From assembly GCA_029982205.1 (NCBI GenBank), contig JARRCM010000017.1:1-44221 (forward strand): a stretch of DNA of 44,221 nt. Direction: 5' to 3'. Origin of the DNA: Thermosediminibacterales bacterium (GTDB lineage Bacteria > Bacillota > Thermosediminibacteria > Koleobacterales > JARRCM01). A program made the translations under genes and the position numbers. Positions 1-7,133 of this stretch are shown here, one piece after another; positions within the stretch are counted from its first letter, which is position 1, and each line of letters opens with the position of its first letter. The notes beneath the pieces were generated by a model, which did not search any database, was not told the DNA's origin, and saw only the letters and a program-made list of their open reading frames with translations.

Positions 1-47
1 TCCAAAAACCCGTTTTGTAGTGTAGACTTTGTTAGCTTATTAAAGTC

Positions 48-62
48 AATGTTTTCAACATT
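48..62. promoter_or_regulatory. operator-like inverted repeat
   Basis: AATGTTTTCAACATT is a perfect 6-3-6 inverted repeat. A further half-site, AATGTT, lies at 79-84. Both precede the first phage genes, where a repressor or CII-like protein could bind. No convincing -35/-10 pair could be placed beside it, so the regulatory role is inference. Confidence 0.3.
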
Positions 63-146
63 TCTAGGGCTGGAAAAAAATGTTGGTTGAATTTCAGTTA
101 AATAATATCAAGGAGTTAAAAGCTATGTAAGAAGGGGGGTGAATCC

Positions 147-281
147 ATGAAAAGAACAGCGAGATGCGAAGCCTGTGGGAGAAGACTTCGCAGAGATGAA
201 GGGAAGTTGTGCAGGTTCTGTATAGGAAAGCTGAGGAAGCTGATTGAGAGGCACGAAACTGAGAGGCGAGGAGCGGCGTAG
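147..281 (+). CDS. small zinc-ribbon phage protein (44 aa)
   Basis: A 44-residue basic protein not recognised as a named family. It starts at ATG 147, six bases after a strong GGGGGGTG ribosome site. It has two CxxC pairs (C7/C10 and C22/C25), a treble-clef or zinc-ribbon pattern, followed by an Arg/Lys-rich helix, so nucleic-acid binding is plausible. Similar tiny CxxC proteins are common in early regions of clostridial prophages. It is the leftmost complete gene in the window. Length and function are supported only by the start signal and the Cys pattern. Confidence 0.65.
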   Translation: MKRTARCEACGRRLRRDEGKLCRFCIGKLRKLIERHETERRGAA

Positions 282-414
282 TCTGTATATACCACTCCTC
301 GAAGATGGAAGGTAATATTAGGAGGTTCTACTGTAATCATACCACCATCACATAGTTAGCACCATGAAAGCAGACACATTGTTTCTGAAAAAAATTGGAA
401 AGGAGGGGAATCGA

Positions 415-957
415 ATGTGTATTGTTCAGGATATAGCCGAAACAATTGATAAATCTGGGATGACAATCAGGGAAGTGGCCCGTAGAGGCTATATTGACGA
501 CCGAACTATATACAAAATCAAAGCTCAAGAGCAAAAGCCGAAACCGCATCATATATTTGCAATTTCACAAGCCACAAATGAACCAACACTAATAAGATCA
601 ATGTGCTTTGAAGAATGCCCAATAGGTCAAAGATTTGGGTTTAGACCGCTTAATAACGTGAACAAAACACTTCTTGCAGTATTAAACAAATCACATGAAG
701 AGGCGATTGAATTTATTGATACTTTACAGCAAATGATACAGGTAATTTTAAACAAAGATTATAAAAAAGCTGATGAAAAACCGTTTTTTAAAGGGCTTCA
801 GGAGTTACTGGATTTTTTACACTGTGGCCAAGAGATAGTTGACGCAAGCATAAGGGAATGGGGGTTTGATGTTGTTGCAAGAGAGTTTGAAAAACACCAT
901 GATAAATGTATCAAAGAAGGCTATATAAAAGAAAAAGCGCCCGAAATGAGCGCATAA
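415..957 (+). CDS. CII-like/XRE helix-turn-helix phage regulator
   Basis: A 180-aa protein. I chose ATG 415 over the in-frame ATG 364 because AGGAGGGG lies just before 415. Residues ~8-45 read as a helix-turn-helix: a TIREVARRGYIDDRTIYKI stretch, then an Ile-Ser-Gln-Ala-Thr segment and a Cys-x3-Cys-Pro-Ile-Gly motif. These recall phage CII (CP76)-type and XRE-type regulators. The C-terminal ~100 residues are helical and could oligomerise. Its place at the head of the recombination/replication block suggests an early transcription regulator. Exact family assignment is uncertain. Confidence 0.6.
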   Translation: MCIVQDIAETIDKSGMTIREVARRGYIDDRTIYKIKAQEQKPKPHHIFAISQATNEPTLIRSMCFEECPIGQRFGFRPLNNVNKTLLAVLNKSHEEAIEFIDTLQQMIQVILNKDYKKADEKPFFKGLQELLDFLHCGQEIVDASIREWGFDVVAREFEKHHDKCIKEGYIKEKAPEMSA

Positions 958-1005
958 GAAAATATTCCTTAATTCAATTATAACAGATTCAAGGAGTGAA
1001 AAGCA

Positions 1006-1275
1006 ATGTCAGTAGTAATTGCTGTAGGTAAAAGAATTGACGGTATCTGGAATGTGAAGTCTATAGAAGACATAAGGAGGCAAAATAACGTGAATTTAGA
1101 TAGATTTGCCCAGGGATTAAAAGATACTCAGAGTGGCGAACCAGAACTAGCAGGGCATTGTAAACACTGCGATCAGCCAATATACATTGATGAAGAACAT
1201 GTCATTTTTGAAGATGAAGTGTTTTGTGACGTTTATTGCTTCGCACGTTACATGGGCGCAGAGGAGGTAAACTGA
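1006..1275 (+). CDS. small Cys-containing phage protein
   Basis: An 89-aa hypothetical protein starting at ATG 1006 behind AAGGAGTG. The C-terminal half has a CKHC pair and a later Cys-x3-Cys pair around residues 51-80, a likely zinc-binding fold of the kind seen in phage single-strand-binding or MYM/FCS-type fingers. The stop overlaps the ATG of the downstream exonuclease (TGATG), so the two are translationally coupled. That suggests a helper in the recombination module. No named function recognised. Confidence 0.6.
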   Translation: MSVVIAVGKRIDGIWNVKSIEDIRRQNNVNLDRFAQGLKDTQSGEPELAGHCKHCDQPIYIDEEHVIFEDEVFCDVYCFARYMGAEEVN

Positions 1276-2213
1276 TGCATGCGGTGATATTTGCGAAAAC
1301 AAAAGAAATGGACCGAGAAGAATGGCTGAAGGAAAGACGAAAAGGCATAGGCGGTTCGGACGCCGCCGCCATTGTCGGCCTAGACCGTTACCGTTCGGCG
1401 TTCGATGTCTATGCAGACAAACTGGGGCTGAAAGAGGAGCAGACAGACAACGAGGCCATGCGTCAGGGACGGGACTTAGAAGGCTACGTTGCCGCAAGGT
1501 TTATGGAAGCCACAGGAAAGAAGGTCAGACGGAGAAACGCAATACTTCAGCACCCGGAATATCCCTGGATGCTGGCCGATATAGACCGATGGGTTGTCGG
1601 AGAGAACGCAGGCATGGAAGCAAAAACCACTTCTGTTTTGAACCGTCATAAATTCTCACAAGGTGAATTCCCGCCAAATTATTATGTCCAGTGCATGCAT
1701 TACATGGCGGTCACAGGTGCCGACAAATGGTATCTGGCGGTGCTGGTCCTGAACAAAGCCTTCCATGTATTCACAATTGAAAGGGACGAAAATGAAATTG
1801 CGGCCCTAATCGAAGCTGAAAAACATTTCTGGGAGGAACACATTCTCAAACAAATCCCACCACAGCCAGACGGTTCAGCAAGCACATCAGAAGTAATCAA
1901 GCAACTATTTCCAGAAGCTCGTGAACGGGAAACTGTGGCACTGTTCGGGCATGAAGAAAAGATTCAAAAACTGCAAGACCTGAAAGCACAAATAGACGAA
2001 CTGCAGAGAGAATACGACACAATCAAACAGGAAATCCAGCTCGTCCTTGGTGACGCAGAAATCGGCCAGGCGCAGGGGTATATTGTCGAGTGGAAAAACC
2101 AAACACGGCAGATGCTTGACACGAAGCGGCTCAAGAAAGAGCAGACGGAAATATATCAAAAATACCTTAAACCCGCACAGGTAGTGCGGACATTTAAAAT
2201 CAAGGAGGTTTGA
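1275..2213 (+). CDS. YqaJ/lambda-exonuclease family recombinase nuclease
   Basis: A 312-aa 5'-3' dsDNA exonuclease of the YqaJ viral-recombinase family. It resects ends so its RecT partner can load. I see the N-terminal GIGGSD motif (24-29), the acidic ADID segment (101-104), the catalytic E-x-K (E115, K117) and a downstream YYVQCMHY block (Q139). A coiled-coil segment lies near residues 225-260. ATG 1275 is chosen because GAGGAGGT sits just before it; an in-frame start at 1236 lacks a site. The recT gene follows directly, the usual two-gene phage recombination cassette. Confidence 0.9.
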   Translation: MHAVIFAKTKEMDREEWLKERRKGIGGSDAAAIVGLDRYRSAFDVYADKLGLKEEQTDNEAMRQGRDLEGYVAARFMEATGKKVRRRNAILQHPEYPWMLADIDRWVVGENAGMEAKTTSVLNRHKFSQGEFPPNYYVQCMHYMAVTGADKWYLAVLVLNKAFHVFTIERDENEIAALIEAEKHFWEEHILKQIPPQPDGSASTSEVIKQLFPEARERETVALFGHEEKIQKLQDLKAQIDELQREYDTIKQEIQLVLGDAEIGQAQGYIVEWKNQTRQMLDTKRLKKEQTEIYQKYLKPAQVVRTFKIKEV

Positions 2214-2218
2214 TAAAA

Positions 2219-3130
2219 ATGGCAGGTAAAAAACAACTTATTCAAAAGGCAGTCAAAAACGAGAACGGTAACAAAAAGAACGCTGTGGCAAGACCTATTG
2301 ATAGGCTGAAAGCAGTGCTATATGCCGATAGCGTCCAAGAGCAATTCAAAAATGTGCTGAAAGAAAACGCTGGAGCATTCGTAGCATCAATAATTGACCT
2401 TTACAACACAGATAAAACCCTTCAAGCTTGCGACCCCAAAGCGGTAGTCATGGAAGCACTAAAAGCGGCCAGTCTTAAACTCCCGGTTAACAAGCAACTC
2501 GGGTTCGCATGGATCGTGCCCTACAAACAGAACGGAAGATATGTGCCGGTGTTCCAGCTCGGATATAAAGGATACATCCAGCTGTGTATGAGAACAGGAG
2601 CATACCGATACATCAACGCAGACGTGGTATATGAAGGAGAGCTGGTTCGGCAAGACAAGCTGACTGGGGAGATAGAGATTGACCCAAGCAAGCGCACAAG
2701 TGACAAAAAAATCGGGTACTTCGCATTCATAGAAACGCTAAACGGTTTCAGGAAGACTCTGTATATGACGGTAGAGGAAGTCACAAAACATGCGCAGCAG
2801 TTCAGTAAAAGCTACGGAAACAAAAATAGCGCTTGGGCAACGGACTTCGACGCAATGGCACTGAAAACGTGCCTGAGGCTCCTACTCAGCAAGTATGGTG
2901 TGATGAGTGTCGAGATGCAGCAGGCATACATTCAGGATAGTACAGATACGGCTGAATTCGCAGATCAGGCGATTGAAGGTGAAGGAGAAGAAACGATAGA
3001 TATAACGGATTTTCAAGCACCAGCTGAAGAAGAAGAACAGACAGAATCGGAACAAGGCCCAGAACAGCTCGAGGTAGGGCAGGAAGCACAGAAGATAGTA
3101 GATTTTCAAGCCCCAAAGGAGGGAAAATAG
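2219..3130 (+). CDS. recT: RecT single-strand annealing protein
   Basis: A 303-aa annealing protein that coats single strands produced by the upstream exonuclease and pairs homologous strands. The diagnostic RecT core runs from ~25 to 220 and includes the LGFAWIVPY and FQLGYKGYIQL motifs. The tail (~230-303) is very acidic and rich in Glu/Gln with two IxDFQAP repeats, typical of a disordered partner-binding tail. ATG 2219 is preferred over TTG 2210, which would sit against the AAGGAGG site. Translation follows the exonuclease with almost no gap. Confidence 0.92.
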   Translation: MAGKKQLIQKAVKNENGNKKNAVARPIDRLKAVLYADSVQEQFKNVLKENAGAFVASIIDLYNTDKTLQACDPKAVVMEALKAASLKLPVNKQLGFAWIVPYKQNGRYVPVFQLGYKGYIQLCMRTGAYRYINADVVYEGELVRQDKLTGEIEIDPSKRTSDKKIGYFAFIETLNGFRKTLYMTVEEVTKHAQQFSKSYGNKNSAWATDFDAMALKTCLRLLLSKYGVMSVEMQQAYIQDSTDTAEFADQAIEGEGEETIDITDFQAPAEEEEQTESEQGPEQLEVGQEAQKIVDFQAPKEGK

Positions 3131-3131
3131 A

Positions 3132-3377
3132 ATGACGATAGATGAATTTGTGAAAAAACACTGCACAGGCAAAGAATACGACAGCTGTGTAGATAGCCCA
3201 TGTCCGTATTCAAGTGCGAGCGGGTGCAGGCATCCACTGCACCCGAAAAACAAAAATTTGATAATCCCAACAGAGTTTGTTGTATATCGAGGAAATTTCA
3301 AAGGGCTAAAAGCGAAAATAACGGCAATTGATCCTCAAAAGGTGTATTCATATAACGATAGGGGTTTTAAGGAGTGA
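3132..3377 (+). CDS. Cys-rich hypothetical phage protein
   Basis: An 81-aa unrecognised protein starting at ATG 3132, one base after the recT stop, with AAAGGAGGG in the recT tail. Residues 11-40 contain four Cys with His nearby (C11, C19, C24, C32), suggesting a small metal-binding domain. The remainder is basic and beta-rich. The tight spacing places it in the recombination/replication operon. No family call is made. Confidence 0.6.
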   Translation: MTIDEFVKKHCTGKEYDSCVDSPCPYSSASGCRHPLHPKNKNLIIPTEFVVYRGNFKGLKAKITAIDPQKVYSYNDRGFKE

Positions 3378-3381
3378 TCCT

Positions 3382-3618
3382 GTGATATATAACTATTACG
3401 CATTGATGGTTGCGATATTTAGAAAATGCACTCCTGAACAAGCGTTTGAACTATTAGAAAACGGCAAACTTAAAAGAATGAAGTTAAATAATGACGATAT
3501 AGCTTATATGGTCGAACTCAAAAAAGAACTTACTTATAAAGAAATAGGTGAAATGTATGGTTTATCGCCTGATGCAGTACATAACAGAATTAGGCGATTT
3601 AAGAGACAGATATCGTAG
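3382..3618 (+). CDS. small helix-turn-helix protein
   Basis: A 78-aa protein read from GTG 3382 behind AAGGAGTG; the longer in-frame start at 3328 overlaps the previous gene without a site. The last ~35 residues, LTYKEIGEMYGLSPDAVHNR, form a sigma-70 region-4-like or resolvase-like helix-turn-helix followed by a basic patch. It is probably a DNA-binding phage regulator. Target unknown. Confidence 0.6.
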   Translation: MIYNYYALMVAIFRKCTPEQAFELLENGKLKRMKLNNDDIAYMVELKKELTYKEIGEMYGLSPDAVHNRIRRFKRQIS

Positions 3619-3660
3619 AGAAGTGACTAGAGTGGAGTGAATATCCGGAGGTGGTCAAGC

Positions 3661-3792
3661 GTGATAAATATAGAGATTGTGGATGAATGCGAAGCGAAAA
3701 TGGAGATTGATGAAAAGTTTTATATTACTCGAAACGAACTAGACGAATTCAGGGAAAAACTTGTTGCATTAATTGAAGAATATAGGATTTAG
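3661..3792 (+). CDS. short acidic phage protein (43 aa)
   Basis: A 43-aa reading frame from GTG 3661 to TAG 3792, with a strong GGAGGTGG site at 3647-3654 six bases upstream. The peptide is acidic and helical. It fills the space between two well-supported genes. The start signal is the main evidence, and no function is recognised. Confidence 0.5.
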   Translation: MINIEIVDECEAKMEIDEKFYITRNELDEFREKLVALIEEYRI

Positions 3793-3823
3793 AATAAATT
3801 AAATCATTTTGGGAGGGGAAACC

Positions 3824-4183
3824 ATGAACTTAAATCTAGGGGAAATGGCTGAAGGCGCTTTTATGGAGCAGTTCAACATCGAGCTTAAAAAGGTGCTTGC
3901 CAACATCGCAGACCCTAACACAGACCCAAAGAAGGCAAGAAAAATCACCCTTACAGCCATACTCAAAGCCGATGAAAACAGAGACATTGTTAACTTCGAG
4001 GTCCAATGTAAGGCAACACTTGTCCCGGCCAAGCCAATTGCGACAAAGATCATCATAGACCGGGACAAAGATGGCTCTATTGTTGGAGCGGAATTAAAAT
4101 CCGGTGTAAAAGGCCAGCTTTTCATAGATGATGACGGACAGATCAGGGACGATACCGGCAAAGTTATTAACTTTAAAAAATAA
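3824..4183 (+). CDS. phage 'replication terminator protein'-type small protein
   Basis: A 119-aa protein from ATG 3824 behind GGGAGGGG. It matches from memory a Firmicutes phage family often labelled replication terminator protein: an N-terminal helix with FNxELKKVLxNIADPNTD, a central beta core, and a KIIIDRDKDG...ELKSGVKGQ motif. The label is inherited from annotations, and I know of no direct functional proof. In related phages it sits, as here, between recombination and replication genes. A role in DNA metabolism is plausible. Confidence 0.65.
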   Translation: MNLNLGEMAEGAFMEQFNIELKKVLANIADPNTDPKKARKITLTAILKADENRDIVNFEVQCKATLVPAKPIATKIIIDRDKDGSIVGAELKSGVKGQLFIDDDGQIRDDTGKVINFKK

Positions 4184-4202
4184 TTGAAAGGAGAAATGAA
4201 AG

Positions 4203-4913
4203 ATGATTAAAGAAGCATTGGAGTATCTGGTTAGATTGGGGCAGGTAAAGACAATCGAGGTCAACGGACAACATTATGCTACACAGGGCCTTACCAGGAT
4301 ACTTCTTCCGAAAGCGGAGACGGTTAAAGTAAACAGCCTGACAGGGCTAATCAACTACATCAAATCAGGTTTTGATGCGAAGGCTTTTGCAGGAACATTG
4401 ATCCATGTTGTTGACCACTCTGAAGTTAGATTAATCTCAAACATACTTGGCGACAGAGGTAGAGAAACATACATGTCAGCACATGCTTTTGAGCCAGAAT
4501 TCAGATTTGGCCGGTTTTATGATACCGAGAGCTTTATTATTCTCCTGCAATCTTGCTTTGTCCAAAACGAAGATGCGAAGAAAATCTTAAAGCTTGTTGG
4601 GAATATCAAAGATACCTATATTCGGCAGATTGGAGACGACGGCATAACTCAAAGCGTCACTGCCAAAACAGGTATCGCCACCGTCGAAGAGGTTGCAGTG
4701 CCTAATCCAGTTACTCTGGCACCATATAGAACTTTTGTGGAAGTTAAACAGCCGGAAAGTAAGTTTGTATTCCGCATGAGGAAGTCGGAAGAAGGTCCGC
4801 AGGCCGCATTGTTCGAAGCCGATGGGGGAGCATGGAAGATTGAAGCTATGCAGAGAGTGAAAGAATTTCTTGAAGATAAGTTGGTAGGCACAGGGGTAAA
4901 GGTGATAGCTTAA
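4203..4913 (+). CDS. conserved phage protein (DUF2303/YfdQ-like?)
   Basis: A 236-aa protein starting at ATG 4203 after GGAG. It mixes alpha and beta structure and has no membrane segment. The mid-section (GTLIHVVDHSEVRLISN) and the position next to the preceding small protein recall proteins annotated as DUF2303/YfdQ-like in phages, but I cannot confirm the match. The C-terminus (FLEDKLVGTGVKVIA) is well formed, so the gene looks intact. Cotranscribed with its neighbours. Function unknown. Confidence 0.6.
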   Translation: MIKEALEYLVRLGQVKTIEVNGQHYATQGLTRILLPKAETVKVNSLTGLINYIKSGFDAKAFAGTLIHVVDHSEVRLISNILGDRGRETYMSAHAFEPEFRFGRFYDTESFIILLQSCFVQNEDAKKILKLVGNIKDTYIRQIGDDGITQSVTAKTGIATVEEVAVPNPVTLAPYRTFVEVKQPESKFVFRMRKSEEGPQAALFEADGGAWKIEAMQRVKEFLEDKLVGTGVKVIA

Positions 4914-4928
4914 TTTAATATCTTCTGC

Positions 4929-4961
4929 GGCGGACGGGCTATCTTCCCCGGCCTGTCTGCC
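4929..4961 (+). other. GC-rich stem-loop in the leader of the initiator gene
   Basis: An 11-bp stem (two G-U pairs) formed by 4929-4939 and 4951-4961 closes an 11-nt loop. It is not followed by a T-run, so it is not an ordinary terminator. It lies in the 133-nt gap before the replication initiator and could shape mRNA or mark a regulatory site. A five-residue ORF (ATG 4990 to TGA) follows behind GGGGGAAG. Role unknown. Confidence 0.4.
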
Positions 4962-5046
4962 ATAACCTAGATACGGGGGGAAGAAAATTATGCATCTGGG
5001 AAGTTGAGAGCAGGCATTAGCAAAAATAAGGGGGTCTATGTAACAC

Positions 5047-6051
5047 ATGGCAAGAGCAAGAAATCTAAAACCAGGTTTTTTTCTGAACGATGAATTAGCT
5101 GAATGTGATCCACTTGCAAGATTACTTTTTGCTGGCCTTTGGTGCATTGCTGACAGAGAAGGTAGGCTTGAAGATAGACCTAAACGAATCAAAGCAGAAA
5201 TACTGCCTTACGACGATTGCGATGTAGATAAGTTTTTGAATGATTTGCAATCACACGGGTTTATAAAGCGTTATGAAGTAGACGGAAAAAGATACATACA
5301 AATCATCAATTTTAAGAAACACCAGAATCCACACATTAAAGAAGCGGCCAGTATTATACCGCCACCACCTGAAGATGAACCAGCACCAGAAAAGCACCAT
5401 ACTTGCACAGTGCAAGAACCAGAAAAGCACACTGAAAATCCTGCTGATTCCCTCGTACCTTGTACTGATTCCCTTAAACCTAGTACTGAATCTATATCAT
5501 CATCATCATCTAAAGTACATAGTACCGTACAAGGTACTCCGGAAGCAAAAGTCGAAGCAACAGCAAATGATGACGATGATGATGACGAAAACCCATACAC
5601 ATTTTACGAAAATAACTTCGGAACGCTTTCACCAATTACAATCGAGAAAATAAAGGAGCTTGAAGATAACATAGGCCCCCGTATGGTTATAGAGGCTATG
5701 AAGATAGCAGTTCTCAACAGAGCCAGGGGAATGAGATACGTGGAAACCATCATCAGGGATTGGCTTGATCACAACATACGTGACCCGTCCCAGCTGGAGG
5801 CATATGAGCGCAACAGAAGAAATAAATCATCGCCTGCAGAACTTGAAAATAGACCAAAAGAGATATCTGAAAGGGATATAGCTGCTGCGGCTACGTACAT
5901 AGAAATCGAGCTGAACGAGTTCAGGAAAAAGAAGCCGACAGGAGAGCAGTTGAGAAAGTTTCTCAATTCAAGCAAGTTTTCTTATCCGGATGAAGTCAAA
6001 CACAAAGCTTTTGAAAGGCTGGGGATATCCAAGTACCTTGAAGGAGGCTAA
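5047..6051 (+). CDS. DnaD-type phage replication initiator
   Basis: A 334-aa replisome organiser. Residues 1-105 form a winged-helix N-terminal domain of the phage initiator type (MARARNLKPGFFLNDELAE...). Residues ~106-185 are a low-complexity linker with Ser and Asp runs. Residues ~185-260 are a DnaD/DnaB-like C-terminal domain ending in the YVETIIRDW signature. Such proteins bind the phage origin and recruit the helicase loader. The linker DNA is packed with iteron-like repeats, so the origin probably lies inside the gene. The ribosome site (GGGGG at 5029-5033) is ~13 bases from ATG 5047, rather far. Confidence 0.85.
   Translation: MARARNLKPGFFLNDELAECDPLARLLFAGLWCIADREGRLEDRPKRIKAEILPYDDCDVDKFLNDLQSHGFIKRYEVDGKRYIQIINFKKHQNPHIKEAASIIPPPPEDEPAPEKHHTCTVQEPEKHTENPADSLVPCTDSLKPSTESISSSSSKVHSTVQGTPEAKVEATANDDDDDDENPYTFYENNFGTLSPITIEKIKELEDNIGPRMVIEAMKIAVLNRARGMRYVETIIRDWLDHNIRDPSQLEAYERNRRNKSSPAELENRPKEISERDIAAAATYIEIELNEFRKKKPTGEQLRKFLNSSKFSYPDEVKHKAFERLGISKYLEGG
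5385..5537 (+). repeat. iterons and palindromes: probable phage replication origin
   Basis: Within the initiator linker are several repeats. A 13-bp direct repeat (ACCAGAAAAGCAC) occurs at 5385 and 5418. A perfect palindrome, CTTGCACAGTGCAAG, lies at 5402-5416 between them. Three CTGATTC-type cores start at 5444, 5465 and 5486, exactly 21 bp apart, two of them inside 15-mers such as ACCTTGTACTGATTC. An 11-bp inverted pair (GTACCTTGTAC, 5455-5465; GTACAAGGTAC, 5527-5537) spans the block. Origins inside initiator genes are known from lambda O and many Gram-positive phages. The 21-bp period also equals seven codons, so protein repetition is an alternative. Confidence 0.55.
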
Positions 6052-6056
6052 ACCCT

Positions 6057-6464
6057 ATGGATCAGGTCGGAGATATTATTCAAAACGTTATGCCGGAAAA
6101 GAAACAAGACGATAAAGTTATGCGGCTGAAACAGGTTAAATGCGTCAATTGCGGTAATATAGTCACATTCAAACCGAAGCAGTTCAGGCAGTACTGCACA
6201 AAGTGCGGATTATCAATTGCTATCTGGCGAAGAGAGAAAAATGAAAAAGATATCAATTGCTGGATATGCAAAGACACAGGGATCGTGATATATACAGCAC
6301 AAATAGAAGGTCAAATAGCAGAATTTGCAGCAAGGTGTCTGTGCCCGGCGGGTGCTGACAAAGGAGATAGGATACCGGTGATAAGTGAGTGCCTGAATGC
6401 TCCTCCGATTGAGCTAATCAAATACAGGAACAAAAAAGCGTATGAGAAAATTAGAGCGAGGTGA
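6057..6464 (+). CDS. zinc-finger phage protein, replication region
   Basis: A 135-aa protein from ATG 6057 behind AAGGAGG. Two CxxC zinc-ribbon pairs lie at ~27-49 (CVNC, CTKC), and a DnaJ-like CWICKDTG with a later CLC lies at ~69-98. Helicase loaders of the DnaC type often begin with such fingers, but here no ATPase domain follows. It could be a stand-alone loader accessory for the upstream initiator. This role is inferred from position. Confidence 0.6.
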   Translation: MDQVGDIIQNVMPEKKQDDKVMRLKQVKCVNCGNIVTFKPKQFRQYCTKCGLSIAIWRREKNEKDINCWICKDTGIVIYTAQIEGQIAEFAARCLCPAGADKGDRIPVISECLNAPPIELIKYRNKKAYEKIRAR

Positions 6465-6466
6465 GC

Positions 6467-6652
6467 ATGTTGTTTTACAAGGTTTTGATGAATGGAAAAG
6501 AAGTTTGGGAAGGGTATAGGATTTTCAACCTTGAGAGTGCCAAAGCAACTGCAAAAATTTGGAGGGAGCAGCATTACGACTACAAAACAAGAACATACCC
6601 GAAAATGCAAGTAGTTAAAATGCCTGAAAATAAAATTGTGGCGGCGATTTAA
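6467..6652 (+). CDS. small hypothetical phage protein (61 aa)
   Basis: A 61-aa basic protein read from ATG 6467, which overlaps the upstream stop region; GTG 6461 is an alternative start. A weak GAGG lies at 6458-6461. The sequence is a compact alpha/beta stretch with no recognised motif. Its stop codon falls in the loop of a 7-bp inverted repeat (6639-6645 with 6657-6663). No function assigned. Confidence 0.5.
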   Translation: MLFYKVLMNGKEVWEGYRIFNLESAKATAKIWREQHYDYKTRTYPKMQVVKMPENKIVAAI

Positions 6653-6683
6653 ACAAGCCGCCAATAACAAAGATGATAAAAAT

Positions 6684-6825
6684 GCTGGCGGTGGCGGAAC
6701 TGGTAGACGCTAGTAGGGCAAAGTCACGAAAGTGAGCCTACGGGTGCTGTAATAGCCGAGCCCGAAAAGGTGAGACCCTTGTGGTACAAAAGTAGCCGTG
6801 AAGGTTCGAGTCCTTCCCGCCAGCA
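6684..6825 (+). ncRNA. tRNA-Leu-like structured RNA without an anticodon loop
   Basis: A 142-nt element with tRNA ends and an unusual middle. GCTGGCGG (6684-6691) pairs with CCGCCAGC (6817-6824), an 8-bp acceptor followed by A. Then come T8-G9 and a tRNA-Leu-type D-arm (6694-6710: GCG stem, A14, GG18-19, A21, CGC). At the 3' side is a perfect T-arm: GAAGG/CCTTC around TTCGAGT. Where the anticodon arm should be, GTAGG/CCTAC (6713-6717, 6737-6741) encloses a 19-nt loop holding a TCAC-GAAA-GTGA hairpin. About 58 nt more of structured sequence then precede the T-arm. No 7-nt anticodon loop and no encoded CCA are seen. It looks like a tRNA mimic; an intron-split tRNA is less likely. Confidence 0.6.
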
Positions 6826-6849
6826 ACAAAAATCAAGGAGGTATACAAA

Positions 6850-7119
6850 ATGGAAGAAGTTTACAAAACAAGGAAAGAAAAAGGGAAAATAATTATTGAA
6901 CTCGACATAAATGCTTTATCCGAAGATATCGAAAATGTTATGTGTTACGAATTTAAAATAACCGACAAGGAAAAATTCGCTGATTATCTAGTCAAAAATT
7001 TATTATTCTACGGAGAAGACGAAACAGGATTTACTGACTTTTGGAGGATTATAGAAGGTTTAGCGGTGCAGGCATACGAAAATTGCGAAGATTTTATAGT
7101 GAACACGCTTGATGAATAA
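6850..7119 (+). CDS. acidic hypothetical phage protein
   Basis: An 89-aa acidic protein starting at ATG 6850 behind a strong AAGGAGG, 25 nt after the tRNA-like RNA. It is predicted mostly helical, with aromatic residues scattered in the second half (FWRIIEGLAVQAYENCEDF). No motif recognised. Acidic early phage proteins sometimes act as DNA mimics or inhibitors, but nothing here proves that. Confidence 0.6.
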   Translation: MEEVYKTRKEKGKIIIELDINALSEDIENVMCYEFKITDKEKFADYLVKNLLFYGEDETGFTDFWRIIEGLAVQAYENCEDFIVNTLDE

Positions 7120-7133
7120 GGAGTGTGCATGTG

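Noticed and set aside
1147-1497. Antisense reading frames across the window, such as those opposite the exonuclease, RecT, protease and thiolase genes
   Set aside because: They lie wholly opposite strong coding genes, lack ribosome sites and show no protein-like composition.
6713-6741. c-di-GMP-I riboswitch (GGGCAAA and GAAA tetraloop)
   Set aside because: The GACGCAAAGC strand and receptor helix of that class are absent.
6742-6780. TPP riboswitch (GGGTGC ... GTGAGACCCTT resemblance)
   Set aside because: The CUGAUC and GGUAAU elements are missing and the stretch is embedded within tRNA-like arms with no thiamine gene near.
6684-6825. Ordinary tRNA-Leu gene with a group I intron
   Set aside because: The excess over a tRNA-Leu is only ~55 nt, far too short, and no group I core (P/Q/R/S) motifs or plausible exon junction with an anticodon loop can be found.
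6684-6825. Selenocysteine tRNA because of the 8-bp acceptor and 5-bp T-stem
   Set aside because: The D-stem is the short leucine type, there is no UCA anticodon loop, the discriminator is A, and the element is ~45 nt too long.
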